From the NCBI GenBank assembly GCA_013002885.1, contig JABDLS010000061.1:1-46029 (forward strand): a stretch of 46,029 nucleotides of DNA. The letters run 5' to 3'. The translations under genes were made by a program, and so were the position numbers. The notes under the pieces were generated by a model. It was not told where the DNA came from, searched no databases, and worked only from the letters and a program-made list of their open reading frames with translations. Shown piece after piece: positions 32,894 through 42,476 of the stretch. Numbering within the stretch: the first letter of the stretch is position 1; each line of letters opens with the position of its first letter. The stretch is from Gemmatimonadota bacterium. GTDB lineage: Bacteria; Gemmatimonadota; Gemmatimonadetes; Longimicrobiales; Gaopeijiaceae.

Positions 32894-33831
32894 ACGAGCA
32901 CCCGGTGGTCGTCCGCGATCTGACCCGCCGCTTTGGCGATTTCACCGCGGTCGATGCCGTGACCTTCGACGTGCGCGCCGGCGAGATCTTCGGCTTTCTC
33001 GGGCCCAACGGCGCGGGCAAGACCACAACCATCAAGATGCTCACCGGACTGCTTCCCCCGACCTCCGGGCACGGTCGCGTGGCGGGCTATGACATCATCA
33101 CCGCGCGAAGGGATATCAAGAGCCGAATCGGCTACATGTCCCAGCGGTTCTCTTTGTATGGAGACCTCACGGTCGGCGAGAACATCGACCTCTTCGCCGG
33201 CCTCTACGGGGTCACCGGCTCGCGCTTCGACGAACGTCGCGAGTGGATTCTCGACATGTCGGAGCTGGGTGACGAGGAGCACGAGCCTGCGGGTACACTG
33301 CCACTTGGGTGGAAGCAGCGGCTGGCCCTGGGCTGCGCCATGATCCACGAACCGCCCATCCTCTTCCTCGACGAACCTACATCCGGGGTCGACCCGCTGG
33401 CCCGCCGACGATTCTGGGATCTCATCTACACGATGGCCGAGGCGGGCACGACGGTGTTCGTCTCGACGCACTACATGGAGGAAGCCGAATACTGCCATCG
33501 GCTGGCCCTCCTGAACCGTGGCCGACTCATCGCGCTGGACACACCGCGGCACCTCAGGGCCCGCGTCGTCGATCCTATCCTGCAGGTCACGACCGACGAC
33601 GCTCCACGAGCGGTGGAAGCGGTGTCTCGAGCCGAGGGCGTCATCGAAGCCGCCATGTTCGGACGGGCCCTCCGCGTGGTGGTCCGGGACGAGACCGAAG
33701 GCGCCGCGGCCGTCCGATCGGCGCTGACCAAAGCCGGCCGGAGTGTGAAGCACATCGCTTCCACCGAAGCGACCCTGGAAGACGTGTTCGTGTCCCTCAT
33801 CCGCGCCGAAGGCGGCGCGCCCGTCGGGTAG
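32890..33831 (+). CDS. ABC transporter ATPase, C-terminal half equivalent of YbhF
   Basis: 313 residues from a GTG start that overlaps the previous stop. Walker A is GPNGAGKTT and Walker B ILFLDEPTSGVDP. The signature is unusual, LPLGWKQRLALGC in place of LSGGxxQR; the second half of YbhF shows the same LPLG-type change. Thus two genes here do the work of the single fused YbhF. It should form a heterodimer with the first ATPase. Confidence 0.92.
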   Translation: MNEHPVVVRDLTRRFGDFTAVDAVTFDVRAGEIFGFLGPNGAGKTTTIKMLTGLLPPTSGHGRVAGYDIITARRDIKSRIGYMSQRFSLYGDLTVGENIDLFAGLYGVTGSRFDERREWILDMSELGDEEHEPAGTLPLGWKQRLALGCAMIHEPPILFLDEPTSGVDPLARRRFWDLIYTMAEAGTTVFVSTHYMEEAEYCHRLALLNRGRLIALDTPRHLRARVVDPILQVTTDDAPRAVEAVSRAEGVIEAAMFGRALRVVVRDETEGAAAVRSALTKAGRSVKHIASTEATLEDVFVSLIRAEGGAPVG

Positions 33832-33835
33832 CACG

Positions 33836-34957
33836 ATGGACATTCACCGACTTCTGGCCGTGGCCCGAAAGGAGTGGATCCAGCTTCGGCGTGACAGCCG
33901 TAGCGTAATTCTCGCCTTCGTCCTGCCCCTCTTCCTCCTCCTCTTCTTCGGCTACGCTATCACCTGGGACGTGGACGACATCGAGATCGCCGTCCTCGAC
34001 GAGAGCCGGACGGCGGAGAGCCGGGGGGTGGTCGACGCCCTCGTGTCGAGTGGCTACTTCACCGTGGAGGCCCACCTCGAATCGTCGTCCGAGATCGACG
34101 AACGGCTCACCCGCAGTGAGGTCCTCGGGGTATTGGTGATTCCACCGACCTTCGCGGCAGATCTGGCGGCCCCCGGCCGCCCGGCCCCCATCCAGTTCCT
34201 CGTCGACGGCAGCGATGCGAACACGGCGACCATCGCGCTGAACTACGCCGACGCAATCGTGTCCCGCCACGGCGCCGGCGTCGCGCTGCAGGGCCGGGAG
34301 ATGCCTGCAAGCGTGCGGCTCGAGCCTCGAACGTGGTACAACCCGGACCTCGAGAGCCGCCACATGATCGTGCCGGCCCTCATCGCCGTGATCATGTCCA
34401 TCATCGCGGCCATGCTCACGGCGCTCACCATCGCCCGCGAATGGGAGCGGGGAACCATGGAGCAGCTGGCCGCGACGCCCGTCGGCCGCGTCGAGGTGGT
34501 ACTCGGCAAGCTCCTCCCCTACCTCCTCATCGGGCTCTTCGACGTCGCGCTCACGGTCTCGGCGGGCATGCTCATCTTCGGCACCCCGCTGAACGGCAGC
34601 GTCGTCTACCTCGCCATCCTCACCACCCTCTTCCTCGTGGGGGCGCTGGGCCTGGGCATCTTCATCTCGGCCGCGGTGAAGTCCCAGGTGCTGGCGACGC
34701 AGATCGCGATGGTCGCCACCTACCTTCCGGCCGTTCTCCTGTCGGGCTTCCTCTTCGACATCGCGAGCATGCCCCCAGCACTGCAGGGTGTGACCTTCCT
34801 GGTCCCTGCCCGCTACTTCGTCACGGTGACACGGGGGATCTTCCTCAAGGGCGTGGGGCCCGAGGTCCTCTGGCCCCAGGCGCTCCTCATGCTGGCCTAC
34901 GCGGTCGTGGGACTGGCGCTGGCCACCCGGGTCTTCAAGAAGGAACTCGCGGCATGA
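33836..34957 (+). CDS. ABC-2 type transporter permease (YbhS/YbhR-like), first
   Basis: 373 residues. One membrane helix near the N-terminus (SVILAFVLPLFLLLFFGYAITW) precedes a periplasmic domain with LDESRTAESRGVVDALVSSG, then five more helices from VPALIAVIMSIIAAMLTALT to the C-terminus. The EWERGTMEQL motif between them is the usual coupling segment of this family. Its end overlaps the second permease gene by four bases. Confidence 0.9.
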   Translation: MDIHRLLAVARKEWIQLRRDSRSVILAFVLPLFLLLFFGYAITWDVDDIEIAVLDESRTAESRGVVDALVSSGYFTVEAHLESSSEIDERLTRSEVLGVLVIPPTFAADLAAPGRPAPIQFLVDGSDANTATIALNYADAIVSRHGAGVALQGREMPASVRLEPRTWYNPDLESRHMIVPALIAVIMSIIAAMLTALTIAREWERGTMEQLAATPVGRVEVVLGKLLPYLLIGLFDVALTVSAGMLIFGTPLNGSVVYLAILTTLFLVGALGLGIFISAAVKSQVLATQIAMVATYLPAVLLSGFLFDIASMPPALQGVTFLVPARYFVTVTRGIFLKGVGPEVLWPQALLMLAYAVVGLALATRVFKKELAA

Positions 34958-36075
34958 GGGGCGGTTCATTGCTCCGCATTCGGAGGATGGTGGTAAAGGA
35001 GATCCGGCAGCTCTTCCGCGATCCCAAGACAAAACGGGTGATCTTCGTCTCGCCCATCATCCAGCTCATCCTCTTTGGCTACGCGGTGAACACCGACGTC
35101 CGCGACGTCGCGAGCGCGCTCGTCGACATGGATCGCACGGTGGAGTCACGGGAACTCGTCGACGCCTTCACGGCGTCGGGGTACTTCCGGGTGGTGACCC
35201 GATCGGACCGACCCGCGGACCTGCAGCATGCCCTGGACCACGGTGAGGCCGTCGTCGCCCTTCACATCCCGGCAGGCTACGCCGAGGGACTGGCTGCAGG
35301 ACGATCCCCCGCGGTCCAGCTCCTGGTGGACGGCACGAATTCGAACACCGCGACGGTGGCTCAGGGATACGCAGCCAAGATCGTCCAGGAGGTCGGCGCA
35401 CGCCGGGCGGCATCGGCGGGCCACGCGTCAATGGCTCCAATCGACATCCGGGCAAGGGCATGGTTCAATCCATCCCTGGAGTCGCGGGTCTACAACGTCC
35501 CTGCCGTCATCGGGGTGATCGTCCTCCTCATGTGCCTCCTCCTCACCGCCATGGCTGTGGTGCGGGAACGGGAAATCGGCACGCTGGAGCAGCTTCTGGT
35601 CTCGCCTCTGTCGGCCACCGAGCTGATTCTCGGCAAGACCATCCCGGTGGCGGGGGTGGCCATGATCCAGCTCTCGCTGGTCACCGCCGTCGCGCTCCTC
35701 TGGTTCGACATACCCTTCCGTGGCTCTGTGCCGGCGCTCCTATTGGCGGCACTCCTCTTCATTCTCGCCGGCCTCTCCCTGGGTCTGCTCATCTCCACCA
35801 TCTCGTCGACGCAGCAGGAAGCCTTCCTGGCCATGTTCCTCTTCGTCATGCCCGCGATCATCCTTTCGGGGTTCCTCTACCCCATCGACACGATGCCCGA
35901 CGTCTTCCAGACGCTCACGCTGGCCAACCCCCTTCGCCACTTCCTGGAGATCGTCCGCGGAATCTTTCTGAAGGGTGCCGGCGTCGCGGACCTCGGCGTG
36001 CAATTCGGGGTCCTCGCGGCCATGGCCGGAGGCGGGCTCCTGCTGGCGACCCGGCGCTTTCGCGCCTCGCTGTAG
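34954..36075 (+). CDS. ABC-2 type transporter permease (YbhS/YbhR-like), second
   Basis: 373 residues, same length and layout as its partner: a first helix (VIFVSPIIQLILFGYAVNTD), a periplasmic domain (VDMDRTVESRELVDAFTASG) and a five-helix C-terminal part with VREREIGTLEQLLVSPLSATEL. The two permeases form the membrane channel of the exporter. Its end is followed by a weak inverted repeat and then the VOC dioxygenase gene, so the operon may stop here. Confidence 0.9.
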   Translation: MRGGSLLRIRRMVVKEIRQLFRDPKTKRVIFVSPIIQLILFGYAVNTDVRDVASALVDMDRTVESRELVDAFTASGYFRVVTRSDRPADLQHALDHGEAVVALHIPAGYAEGLAAGRSPAVQLLVDGTNSNTATVAQGYAAKIVQEVGARRAASAGHASMAPIDIRARAWFNPSLESRVYNVPAVIGVIVLLMCLLLTAMAVVREREIGTLEQLLVSPLSATELILGKTIPVAGVAMIQLSLVTAVALLWFDIPFRGSVPALLLAALLFILAGLSLGLLISTISSTQQEAFLAMFLFVMPAIILSGFLYPIDTMPDVFQTLTLANPLRHFLEIVRGIFLKGAGVADLGVQFGVLAAMAGGGLLLATRRFRASL

Positions 36076-36096
36076 AAGGGTGTTTGAAGCTCTACA
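36071..36096. promoter_or_regulatory. Inverted repeat TGTAGA-N14-TCTACA
   Basis: A 6-bp inverted repeat at the end of the efflux operon and before the dioxygenase gene. It could be an operator for the next pair of genes; it is too AT-poor in the loop and lacks a T tract for a good terminator. Confidence 0.3.
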
Positions 36097-36154
36097 ACAG
36101 TGAACGAATTGCCCTGGACGTGGTATTCTGGCGTCCACGAATGAGGAGATCGCG

Positions 36155-37231
36155 ATGAGCACGCCCCGCCTTCAGACCGACGGCTTCCACCACATCACGA
36201 TGGTGTCCAACGACGCCCACAGGACCCTGGACTTCTACGGGGATCTCCTGGGCCTGCGACTGGTGAAGAAAACGGTGAACTTCGACGACCCCAGCGCCTA
36301 TCACCTGTACTTCGGCAACGACGGCGGGCGCCCGGGGACCATCCTCACCTTTTTCGAGTGGCGTAGCGCCGCTCGCGGCCACTGGGGTGTGGGGGGCGTT
36401 CACCATCTGGCCCTCGGAGTGGCCGACGCGGAAGCGCAGCTGAAGTGGAAGCGCCGGCTCACGGATGCGGGCGTGAACGTCACCGGCCCGCTGGACCGGG
36501 GCTACTTCACGAGCCTTTACTTCGCCGATCCCGATGGGCAGGTCCTGGAGATCGCCACCGCCGGCCCCGGCTACGGCATCGACGAGCCTGACGACGCCCT
36601 GGGCGAGGAGCTTCTCGTGCCCCCGACGGAGCGGATGCCCGAAGGGCGCGACGAGGAAGCGATTGCGACGACTACCCATCCGGAGCCGGTGCCCGAGGTG
36701 ACGAACGACATGCGCCTGCAGGGCATTCACCACATCAGCGCCATCACAAACGACCTGGCGGAGGCGGGCGACTTCTACGAGGAGGCTCTCGGCCTGCGGC
36801 TGGTGAAGAAGACGTACAACCAGGACGATGGGAAGACGAAGCACTACTTCTGGGCCGCGTACGACGGAAACTCGGTAAAGAGTCACTCGGCCATGACACT
36901 GTTCGGATGGGACGGCAGCGACTACATGGCCCGGCCCGGGGCCGGCCAGACACACCACATCGCGTTCCGTGCGAAGGACGCCGAGGAGCAGGCGGCGTGG
37001 CGCGAGCACCTTCTTTCCCTGGGGCTCAACGTGAGCCCGGTCATGGACCGCACGTACTTCGAGAGCATCTACTTCAGGGCACCCGACGGCCTGCTCTGCG
37101 AGATCGCCACCGACGGCCCAGGCTTCACCATCGACGAAGCGGACTCGGAGCTGGGTGATGGGCTCAAGCTCCCCGAGTGGTTGGAGCCTCGCCGGTCGGA
37201 GATCGAAGCCAGCCTGGTGCCCCTGTCGTGA
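36155..37231 (+). CDS. Ring-cleaving VOC dioxygenase, MhqO/LinE-like
   Basis: 358 residues with two vicinal-oxygen-chelate modules: GFHHITMVSNDAHRTLDFY and the later GIHHISAITNDLAEAGDFY, each followed by a LGLRLVKKT(V/Y)N segment and an IYFRDPDG/LYFADPDG-type metal-binding region (EIAT). GAGGAGAT precedes the ATG. The overlap with the next esterase gene resembles the MhqO-MhqD pair that removes hydroquinone and quinone compounds. Substrate is inferred from this pair rule only. Confidence 0.88.
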   Translation: MSTPRLQTDGFHHITMVSNDAHRTLDFYGDLLGLRLVKKTVNFDDPSAYHLYFGNDGGRPGTILTFFEWRSAARGHWGVGGVHHLALGVADAEAQLKWKRRLTDAGVNVTGPLDRGYFTSLYFADPDGQVLEIATAGPGYGIDEPDDALGEELLVPPTERMPEGRDEEAIATTTHPEPVPEVTNDMRLQGIHHISAITNDLAEAGDFYEEALGLRLVKKTYNQDDGKTKHYFWAAYDGNSVKSHSAMTLFGWDGSDYMARPGAGQTHHIAFRAKDAEEQAAWREHLLSLGLNVSPVMDRTYFESIYFRAPDGLLCEIATDGPGFTIDEADSELGDGLKLPEWLEPRRSEIEASLVPLS

Positions 37232-37911
37232 GCACCGTCGTTACAGGAAACACCGGCGACGACGGGCTGCTGTACGACCGTATGGTCCCGGAAGGAAGCG
37301 GCGACGGAGCGACCGTCGCGATCCTGCTCCATGGCCGCGGAAGCCACAAGGGCGATCTCCAGGCGCTGGCGCCTGTGCTTCCGTCGGATTGGGCCCTCGT
37401 GACCCCTCAGGCGCCCAATCCCGGAGCGGCGTGGGGGTACGGCGCCGGCTGGGCTTGGTACCGCTATGTCGAGGAGGACCGCGTCGTACCCGAAACGTTG
37501 GAAGCAAGCCTGGACAGACTCGACGCCTTCCTCGACGCCGTGCCGGGGATCGTCGGCTTCCAGCCCGGACGCATGGTCCTGGGAGGGTTCTCCCAGGGTG
37601 GCACCTCGAGCCTGGCCTACGCATTGACCCGTCCGGGACGGGTCGCCGCAGCCTGGAATTTCTCGGGCTTCCTCGCCGAGTCCGTAAACGTGCCTTCCGG
37701 CGAGGCCACGGCCAACGCGACGCCGGTATTCTGGGGGCACGGGATCCAGGATCCCAACATCCCCTTCCATCTGGCAACCCGCGGCCGCGGAGCATTGCAG
37801 GCGGCCGGTATTCCCCTGGTGGCTCTGGACTATCCCATCGGCCATTGGATGGTGCCCGAGGAGATCCACGAGGCGGTGGCGATGTTGGGGGGCGGCGCTT
37901 CGAAGGCATAG
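37228..37911 (+). CDS. Alpha/beta-hydrolase, MhqD-like carboxylesterase
   Basis: 227 residues. LLHGRGSHKGD forms the oxyanion region, Ser122 is the nucleophile in GGFSQGG, an Asp in GIQDPNIP and His in IGHWMVPEE complete the triad. No signal peptide. The GTG start overlaps the dioxygenase stop (GTGA), so the two are co-translated. MhqD-like esterases work with MhqO-like dioxygenases in hydroquinone detoxification. Confidence 0.87.
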   Translation: MSTVVTGNTGDDGLLYDRMVPEGSGDGATVAILLHGRGSHKGDLQALAPVLPSDWALVTPQAPNPGAAWGYGAGWAWYRYVEEDRVVPETLEASLDRLDAFLDAVPGIVGFQPGRMVLGGFSQGGTSSLAYALTRPGRVAAAWNFSGFLAESVNVPSGEATANATPVFWGHGIQDPNIPFHLATRGRGALQAAGIPLVALDYPIGHWMVPEEIHEAVAMLGGGASKA

Positions 37912-37934
37912 CCCGGCTGGAGCCGTGGCATCTT

Positions 37935-39185
37935 CTAGCGTTCTTCCGTCGTACCCTGGGCTCCGAACCCTGCGTAGCCTGTGAGCTCCACGTAGCCGCG
38001 GCCAGCCACAGGCGCCCCACCCTCGCCCCTGCCCTCCACCGCCACCGAACCCTCCCAGTAGCGGAAGGCGAGGCGGAGCTCCTGGTCGTCCACGACGGGC
38101 TCCACCGTAAGGTCCCAGCCCCGATCGGGCACCCGGATACGCCAGCCCGAAGGGTATTCGGCACCGTCCTCCGGAGAACGCCATGTCCCGGTCGGGACGA
38201 CCTCGACTTCTTCGCCCCACTCGAGGGGAATGCGTCGTCCCTGGGGATCGATGAGCACCCCGTCGCTCAGCGGGTCGGGGGTGCCGTCCTCCAGCCGCAG
38301 CTGATAGACCATCATCTCCCATCCGTCATCGAGCTGTAGGGCGAACCAGTCCCACCCGACCTGCCCATCGGAGAGGGCCGACGTCGACCACTCCCGGTCG
38401 AGCCAGGTGAGACCTGTCACCGCGTGGGTCTCACCGTCGAAGACGACGCTTCCGACGGCGGGCATCCGGGTCAGCGCGTAGTAGTACGAGGCGTTGCCCG
38501 GCTGGGGGCCCTTCTGACTCAGGCCCCGGTCCCCCTGGAAGACGATAGGCTTGCCGGCCTCCAACTCGAGTTCGACGGCAAAGTTGTCGCCGTCGGCGGC
38601 GAGGCGAAGGGGGAAGGTCTCCGAGCCACTCGCTCCGACGCCCTCCGCGGAACCCCGATCCTGGCCGGAGGCCGCCGCCGCCGACTCCAACACCCAGTCC
38701 TCGATCCACACCCTGAGTGGCGTCGTCTGCGCACCGGCGAGGCCACCGCTGCCGCGTGCGAAAAGGTCCGTGGCCTCGAACGCCCCGCCGTCGATGTCGG
38801 TGACGGCGAAGTGGCCCATGTACGCCTGGTTCGTCGCCCACGCCGATGGTCCGCCAGGCTCGGTGGGCGACAGGGAGCTGCGAAAGATGGTGAACTGGAA
38901 CCCGAAGTCGCGCCCCGCGTCCGACGTCAAGTTGCCGGTGACGTACCACCACTCCGTGCGAAAGCCCGGGTGGGGGCCGTGGTCCTCGGGGAAGACGAAA
39001 TCCCGGATCTCCGTGGCGCGCTCGTAGCCCACCGTGTCGAGACCCCCGAGTGTGGACACCAGGGAGAGGTTGCCGGTCGGCGGACCACCTTCGTCGGCGC
39101 CTTCGTCACCGCACGCGAGGGCCACGCAGACGAGGAGGAGGGTCAGAAGCAGGGAACCGCGGCGACCCCGGGCCGTCCCCATCAC
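37935..39185 (-). CDS. AttH-like lipocalin-fold lipoprotein
   Basis: 416 residues. The signal ends in the lipobox VALAC, so it is an outer-envelope lipoprotein. GFRTEWWYVTGNLTSDAGRDFGFQFTIFRS and LTWLDREWSTSAL are the hallmark stretches of the AttH/CrtC-like (carotenoid hydratase) fold, in two halves. In AttEFGH systems this is the last gene and is thought to bind or modify a lipophilic molecule moved by the ABC transporter. It overlaps the permease gene by ATGA. Confidence 0.9.
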   Translation of the reverse strand: MMGTARGRRGSLLLTLLLVCVALACGDEGADEGGPPTGNLSLVSTLGGLDTVGYERATEIRDFVFPEDHGPHPGFRTEWWYVTGNLTSDAGRDFGFQFTIFRSSLSPTEPGGPSAWATNQAYMGHFAVTDIDGGAFEATDLFARGSGGLAGAQTTPLRVWIEDWVLESAAAASGQDRGSAEGVGASGSETFPLRLAADGDNFAVELELEAGKPIVFQGDRGLSQKGPQPGNASYYYALTRMPAVGSVVFDGETHAVTGLTWLDREWSTSALSDGQVGWDWFALQLDDGWEMMVYQLRLEDGTPDPLSDGVLIDPQGRRIPLEWGEEVEVVPTGTWRSPEDGAEYPSGWRIRVPDRGWDLTVEPVVDDQELRLAFRYWEGSVAVEGRGEGGAPVAGRGYVELTGYAGFGAQGTTEER

Positions 39186-41728
39186 TCTCCCCTCAACGCC
39201 AGCGCCGGCGACGTCCTAGCCATCTTCCACGCCGGGTAGACGCCCGCCAGCAGCGCCCCGACCAACGCCAGGCCAACCGCCTGCAACAAGACCTCGGGAC
39301 CGACCTCCATGTTGAGCGTCCAGCCGAACGAGCGTTTGTTGACGACGAAGATCATGACGACCGAAAGGGCGAGGCCCATCGGTACCGCCAGCACCCCGGC
39401 AGCCAGTCCGATGAGGCCTGTCTGCGTCACCACCAGTCGACCGAGTTGGCCCGGGGTCATTCCAGAGGCGCGCAAAAGGCCGAGCTCCCGCGCCCTCTCG
39501 AGCTGGAGCGCGGCCAGCGCGCTGAGGACGCCCACGAATGCCACGACGAAAGCCAGGAGCCTGAGGACGGCCGTGACCTGGAAGGTCCGATCGAAGACCT
39601 CCAGGGAGGCCGACCGAAGGCTGTCGTTGGTACGGGCGATGACCGCACGGCCGTCGGGCACGATCGAGAGGAGCTCCCCGACGACCACGTCCGAATTCGC
39701 CTCGTCTTCGAGGAAGAGGCCCAGCGACGTGATCCCCGGGTCATCGAACAGCCGATCGTAGAGCGAGCGGGCCATCATGACGGTCCCCTGCTCCGAACCG
39801 TAGTCGTAGAAGACCCCGACAATGGGCAGCGCTCGCTCCCCCTGGTCGGTGGTGAGCGTCACGGCGTCGCCGACCTCGAGACCGCGGCTGAACACGTACG
39901 GCTCCGACGCGATGACGCCCTCACCGGCCCGGAACCGGCTCATGATCTCCTCTCGCGCGCCGTCGAGGAAGTCGAAGGCGCTCTCGCCGCGAGGATCGAG
40001 CTCCAAGGCCACCAGTCGAAAGGCGTCTCCCTCCCGGATGAGGTCGATACCGCGATACGTGCTGTAACCCGACACCTGTGGGTGAGCCACGAAGTCGTCG
40101 ACCAGGTCGGGCCAGAGGGTCCCCGTCGCCCTCGACGCCCCGGGCCCCGGCAGAGAGACGTAAACATCGGCGCGCAGTGTCCCGTCGAGCCACTGAACGA
40201 GGGTGCCCCGGAAGCTCTGAATCATCACGCCGAGTCCCACCGTCACCGAGACCGCCACGACCAGGGCGGCGATGGCCGGCGCCGTCCGGCTCAGGCTCGT
40301 CCCCACGCCCCGGGCAGCGATGAGACCCAGCGTTCCGGCGAGCCGACCGAGAATCGGCCGAACGGCCCCGACCAGGACGAGCGTCCCGGCGGGCGTGGCG
40401 AAAGCCAGGCCCGTGATCACGAAGAAGAGCGCCGTGAAGCTGACCGCGAGACTGCGCGTAGGAATCAACAGGAGTCCAGCACCGACAAGACAAAGGACGG
40501 CTCCCCACGCCGCGGCCCGCGGCACGAGGCGTCGTGCCCGACTCTCCACCACCGAGCGGAGAGCAGCCATGCGGGGGTTGGCTCCAGCGGCCTCGAGGGC
40601 CGGTGGGAGTGCCGCGAGGAGCGTGGCCCCGATGCCCAGAACCCAGCCCTTGACCAGAAGCAGCGGCTCGAGGTCGATGCCCTGCACCGAAACGGCGAAG
40701 TAGAGGTCGTTGATGGTCCGGGCCACCATGCCCACGAGGCCACGGGCGAGGAAGAGCCCGGCGACTGTGCCGAGGACGGCGCCCAGCGCGCCGATCCAAA
40801 GGGCCTCCGAGAGGATCATCCGGACGATCTCACCCCGTGTCACCCCCAGCGCCCGGAGTCGCCCCAGGATCTGCCGTCGCTGGACGACGGAAAACGTCAC
40901 GGCGTTGTAGATGAGGAACATCCCGAAAATGAGCGCCAGAAGGCTCAACGCGGTCAGGTTCACGTCGAATGCCGCGATCATCCCGCTCATCGTCTCGGAC
41001 CGGGTCCCGACACTTTGTAGGCCGACGCCCCCGGGCAGTGCCGACTCGACGGCCGCCACACGGGCGGCTCCTTCGGCGTCGTCTTCCAGACGGAGGTCGA
41101 TACGCGAGAGGCGGCCGGTCATCCGCAACACTTCCTGAGCGCCAGCGATGTCCATGAGGAGGACGTCGGCGAGGCCTGCCCGCGCGAGCTCGTCACCGGG
41201 CTCGATGACCTCCACTACAGGAAGCGTCCACGCCTGCCCCTCCACCGTCACGGCGAGGGAGTCGCCTGGCGTGAGCCCCCCGGAGGATGCCAACCCCGAG
41301 GAGAGGGCAACCCCCCGACGGGTCGTGATCAGGCGTGAGACGTCCACACCCGTGGGACCACCCGCGACGTAAGGTCGAAAGGGCCCCTCGGAGAAGGGAT
41401 CGATGCCGAGGATGCGCAGCGCGCGCCCCGGGAGTCGGGCGGACGTCGCGTAGCCCTCCACGACCGGGGCCGCCGCGGGTACGTCGAGGTCGATGCGGAG
41501 GCTCGCCAGGAGCCCCTCGTCCACGAAGCCGACGTCGCTGGCAAGGACGTGAGTGGCCCGCCCCGACACCGTCTCGGCGGAAATCCTGAAGCCGGTCCTC
41601 GCACTCTGGATGGCCAGATCGATGGAGAGGACGACGGCGACGCCGAGCGCCACGCCGAGCACCGAGAGCAGCAGTTGGAGACGATGCTGAGTCAGATAGC
41701 GCAGGCTCGCACGGGTGAGGAGTCGCAC
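39182..41728 (-). CDS. FtsX-type ABC permease, AttFG fusion
   Basis: 848 residues. Two FtsX units are joined: a first membrane helix (LQLLLSVLGVALGVAVVLSID), a periplasmic domain, three helices (about 255-365), more helices in the centre (SFTALFFVITGLAFATPAGTLVL, LIAARGVGTSLSRTAPAIAALV), a second periplasmic domain and a final three-helix unit ending SPALALRGE. This is the LolC/AttF-AttG pattern in one chain. GTG start lies two bases after the ATPase stop. Confidence 0.9.
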   Translation of the reverse strand: MRLLTRASLRYLTQHRLQLLLSVLGVALGVAVVLSIDLAIQSARTGFRISAETVSGRATHVLASDVGFVDEGLLASLRIDLDVPAAAPVVEGYATSARLPGRALRILGIDPFSEGPFRPYVAGGPTGVDVSRLITTRRGVALSSGLASSGGLTPGDSLAVTVEGQAWTLPVVEVIEPGDELARAGLADVLLMDIAGAQEVLRMTGRLSRIDLRLEDDAEGAARVAAVESALPGGVGLQSVGTRSETMSGMIAAFDVNLTALSLLALIFGMFLIYNAVTFSVVQRRQILGRLRALGVTRGEIVRMILSEALWIGALGAVLGTVAGLFLARGLVGMVARTINDLYFAVSVQGIDLEPLLLVKGWVLGIGATLLAALPPALEAAGANPRMAALRSVVESRARRLVPRAAAWGAVLCLVGAGLLLIPTRSLAVSFTALFFVITGLAFATPAGTLVLVGAVRPILGRLAGTLGLIAARGVGTSLSRTAPAIAALVVAVSVTVGLGVMIQSFRGTLVQWLDGTLRADVYVSLPGPGASRATGTLWPDLVDDFVAHPQVSGYSTYRGIDLIREGDAFRLVALELDPRGESAFDFLDGAREEIMSRFRAGEGVIASEPYVFSRGLEVGDAVTLTTDQGERALPIVGVFYDYGSEQGTVMMARSLYDRLFDDPGITSLGLFLEDEANSDVVVGELLSIVPDGRAVIARTNDSLRSASLEVFDRTFQVTAVLRLLAFVVAFVGVLSALAALQLERARELGLLRASGMTPGQLGRLVVTQTGLIGLAAGVLAVPMGLALSVVMIFVVNKRSFGWTLNMEVGPEVLLQAVGLALVGALLAGVYPAWKMARTSPALALRGE

Positions 41729-41729
41729 G

Positions 41730-42455
41730 TCAGCCGTCCCTGAGACGCCCGTGGTCCAACTCGAGAATTCGATCCATGCGCCCAGCGAGCTCCCGCGAGT
41801 GGGTGACGACGACGAGCGTCGTGCGTCCCGCGGCGACCAGGGACTCGAGGACCTCGATCACCCGGTCCCCCGTGTCCTCGTCCAGGTTGCCCGTCGGCTC
41901 GTCGGCCAGCAGGAGGTCGGGTTCGTGTACCAGGGAGCGCGCGATCGCCACACGCTGCTGCTCTCCCCCGGACAACCGGTCCGGAAAGGCATCGGCCCGG
42001 GCTCCCAGCTCCACGGCGTCGAGGAGGGCGCGAGCCTGCTCCTCCGCACCCACCCCGGAACCGTCCACCCCTCGACCCGCTCGCACTCCGTTGGCTCGCC
42101 CGGACAGCTCGAGTGGCAGGAGGAGGTTCTCCAGAACCGTGAGCGTGGGGAGCAGGTTGAAGAACTGGAACACGAAACCGATGTGGTCACGCCGGAAGAG
42201 CGTACGGTCGCGCTCCGAAAGCCGTCCCAGATCGGTGTCGCCGATGCGGACCGTCCCCGAGTCGGGGAGGTCGATGCCGCTCATGAGGTTCAGGAGCGTG
42301 GACTTCCCCGACCCGGACGGACCGAGGATCGCCACCCGCTGACCGGCGGGAATCGTCACCGATGCTCCCGTCAGGACCTCGTGGGTCCGTTCGCCTTCCT
42401 CATAGCTCTTGTGGACGTCGATCAGATCGATCGACGGACCCTCTCTATCGCGCAC
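41730..42455 (-). CDS. LolD/AttE-like ABC transporter ATPase
   Basis: 241 residues. Walker A GPSGSGKST, Q-loop FQFFNLLPTLTVLEN, signature LSGGEQQRVAIARSLV, Walker B LLLADEPTGNLDEDTG, H-loop VTHSREL. An insert rich in Gly and Arg (GRANGVRAGRGVDGSGVGA) between the Q-loop and the signature is unusual for this family. It powers the AttFG permease. A GTG start at 42455 lies 22 bp after greA. Confidence 0.92.
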   Translation of the reverse strand: MRDREGPSIDLIDVHKSYEEGERTHEVLTGASVTIPAGQRVAILGPSGSGKSTLLNLMSGIDLPDSGTVRIGDTDLGRLSERDRTLFRRDHIGFVFQFFNLLPTLTVLENLLLPLELSGRANGVRAGRGVDGSGVGAEEQARALLDAVELGARADAFPDRLSGGEQQRVAIARSLVHEPDLLLADEPTGNLDEDTGDRVIEVLESLVAAGRTTLVVVTHSRELAGRMDRILELDHGRLRDG

Positions 42456-42476
42456 CGGGACGTGCCCCCGGTTCCC

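Noticed and set aside
39050..41020. Long plus-strand open frame of about 656 codons opposite the permease
   Set aside because: It is antisense to a clear FtsX permease, highly polar and Arg/Glu-rich, and arises from GC codon bias. Similar shadows oppose most genes here.
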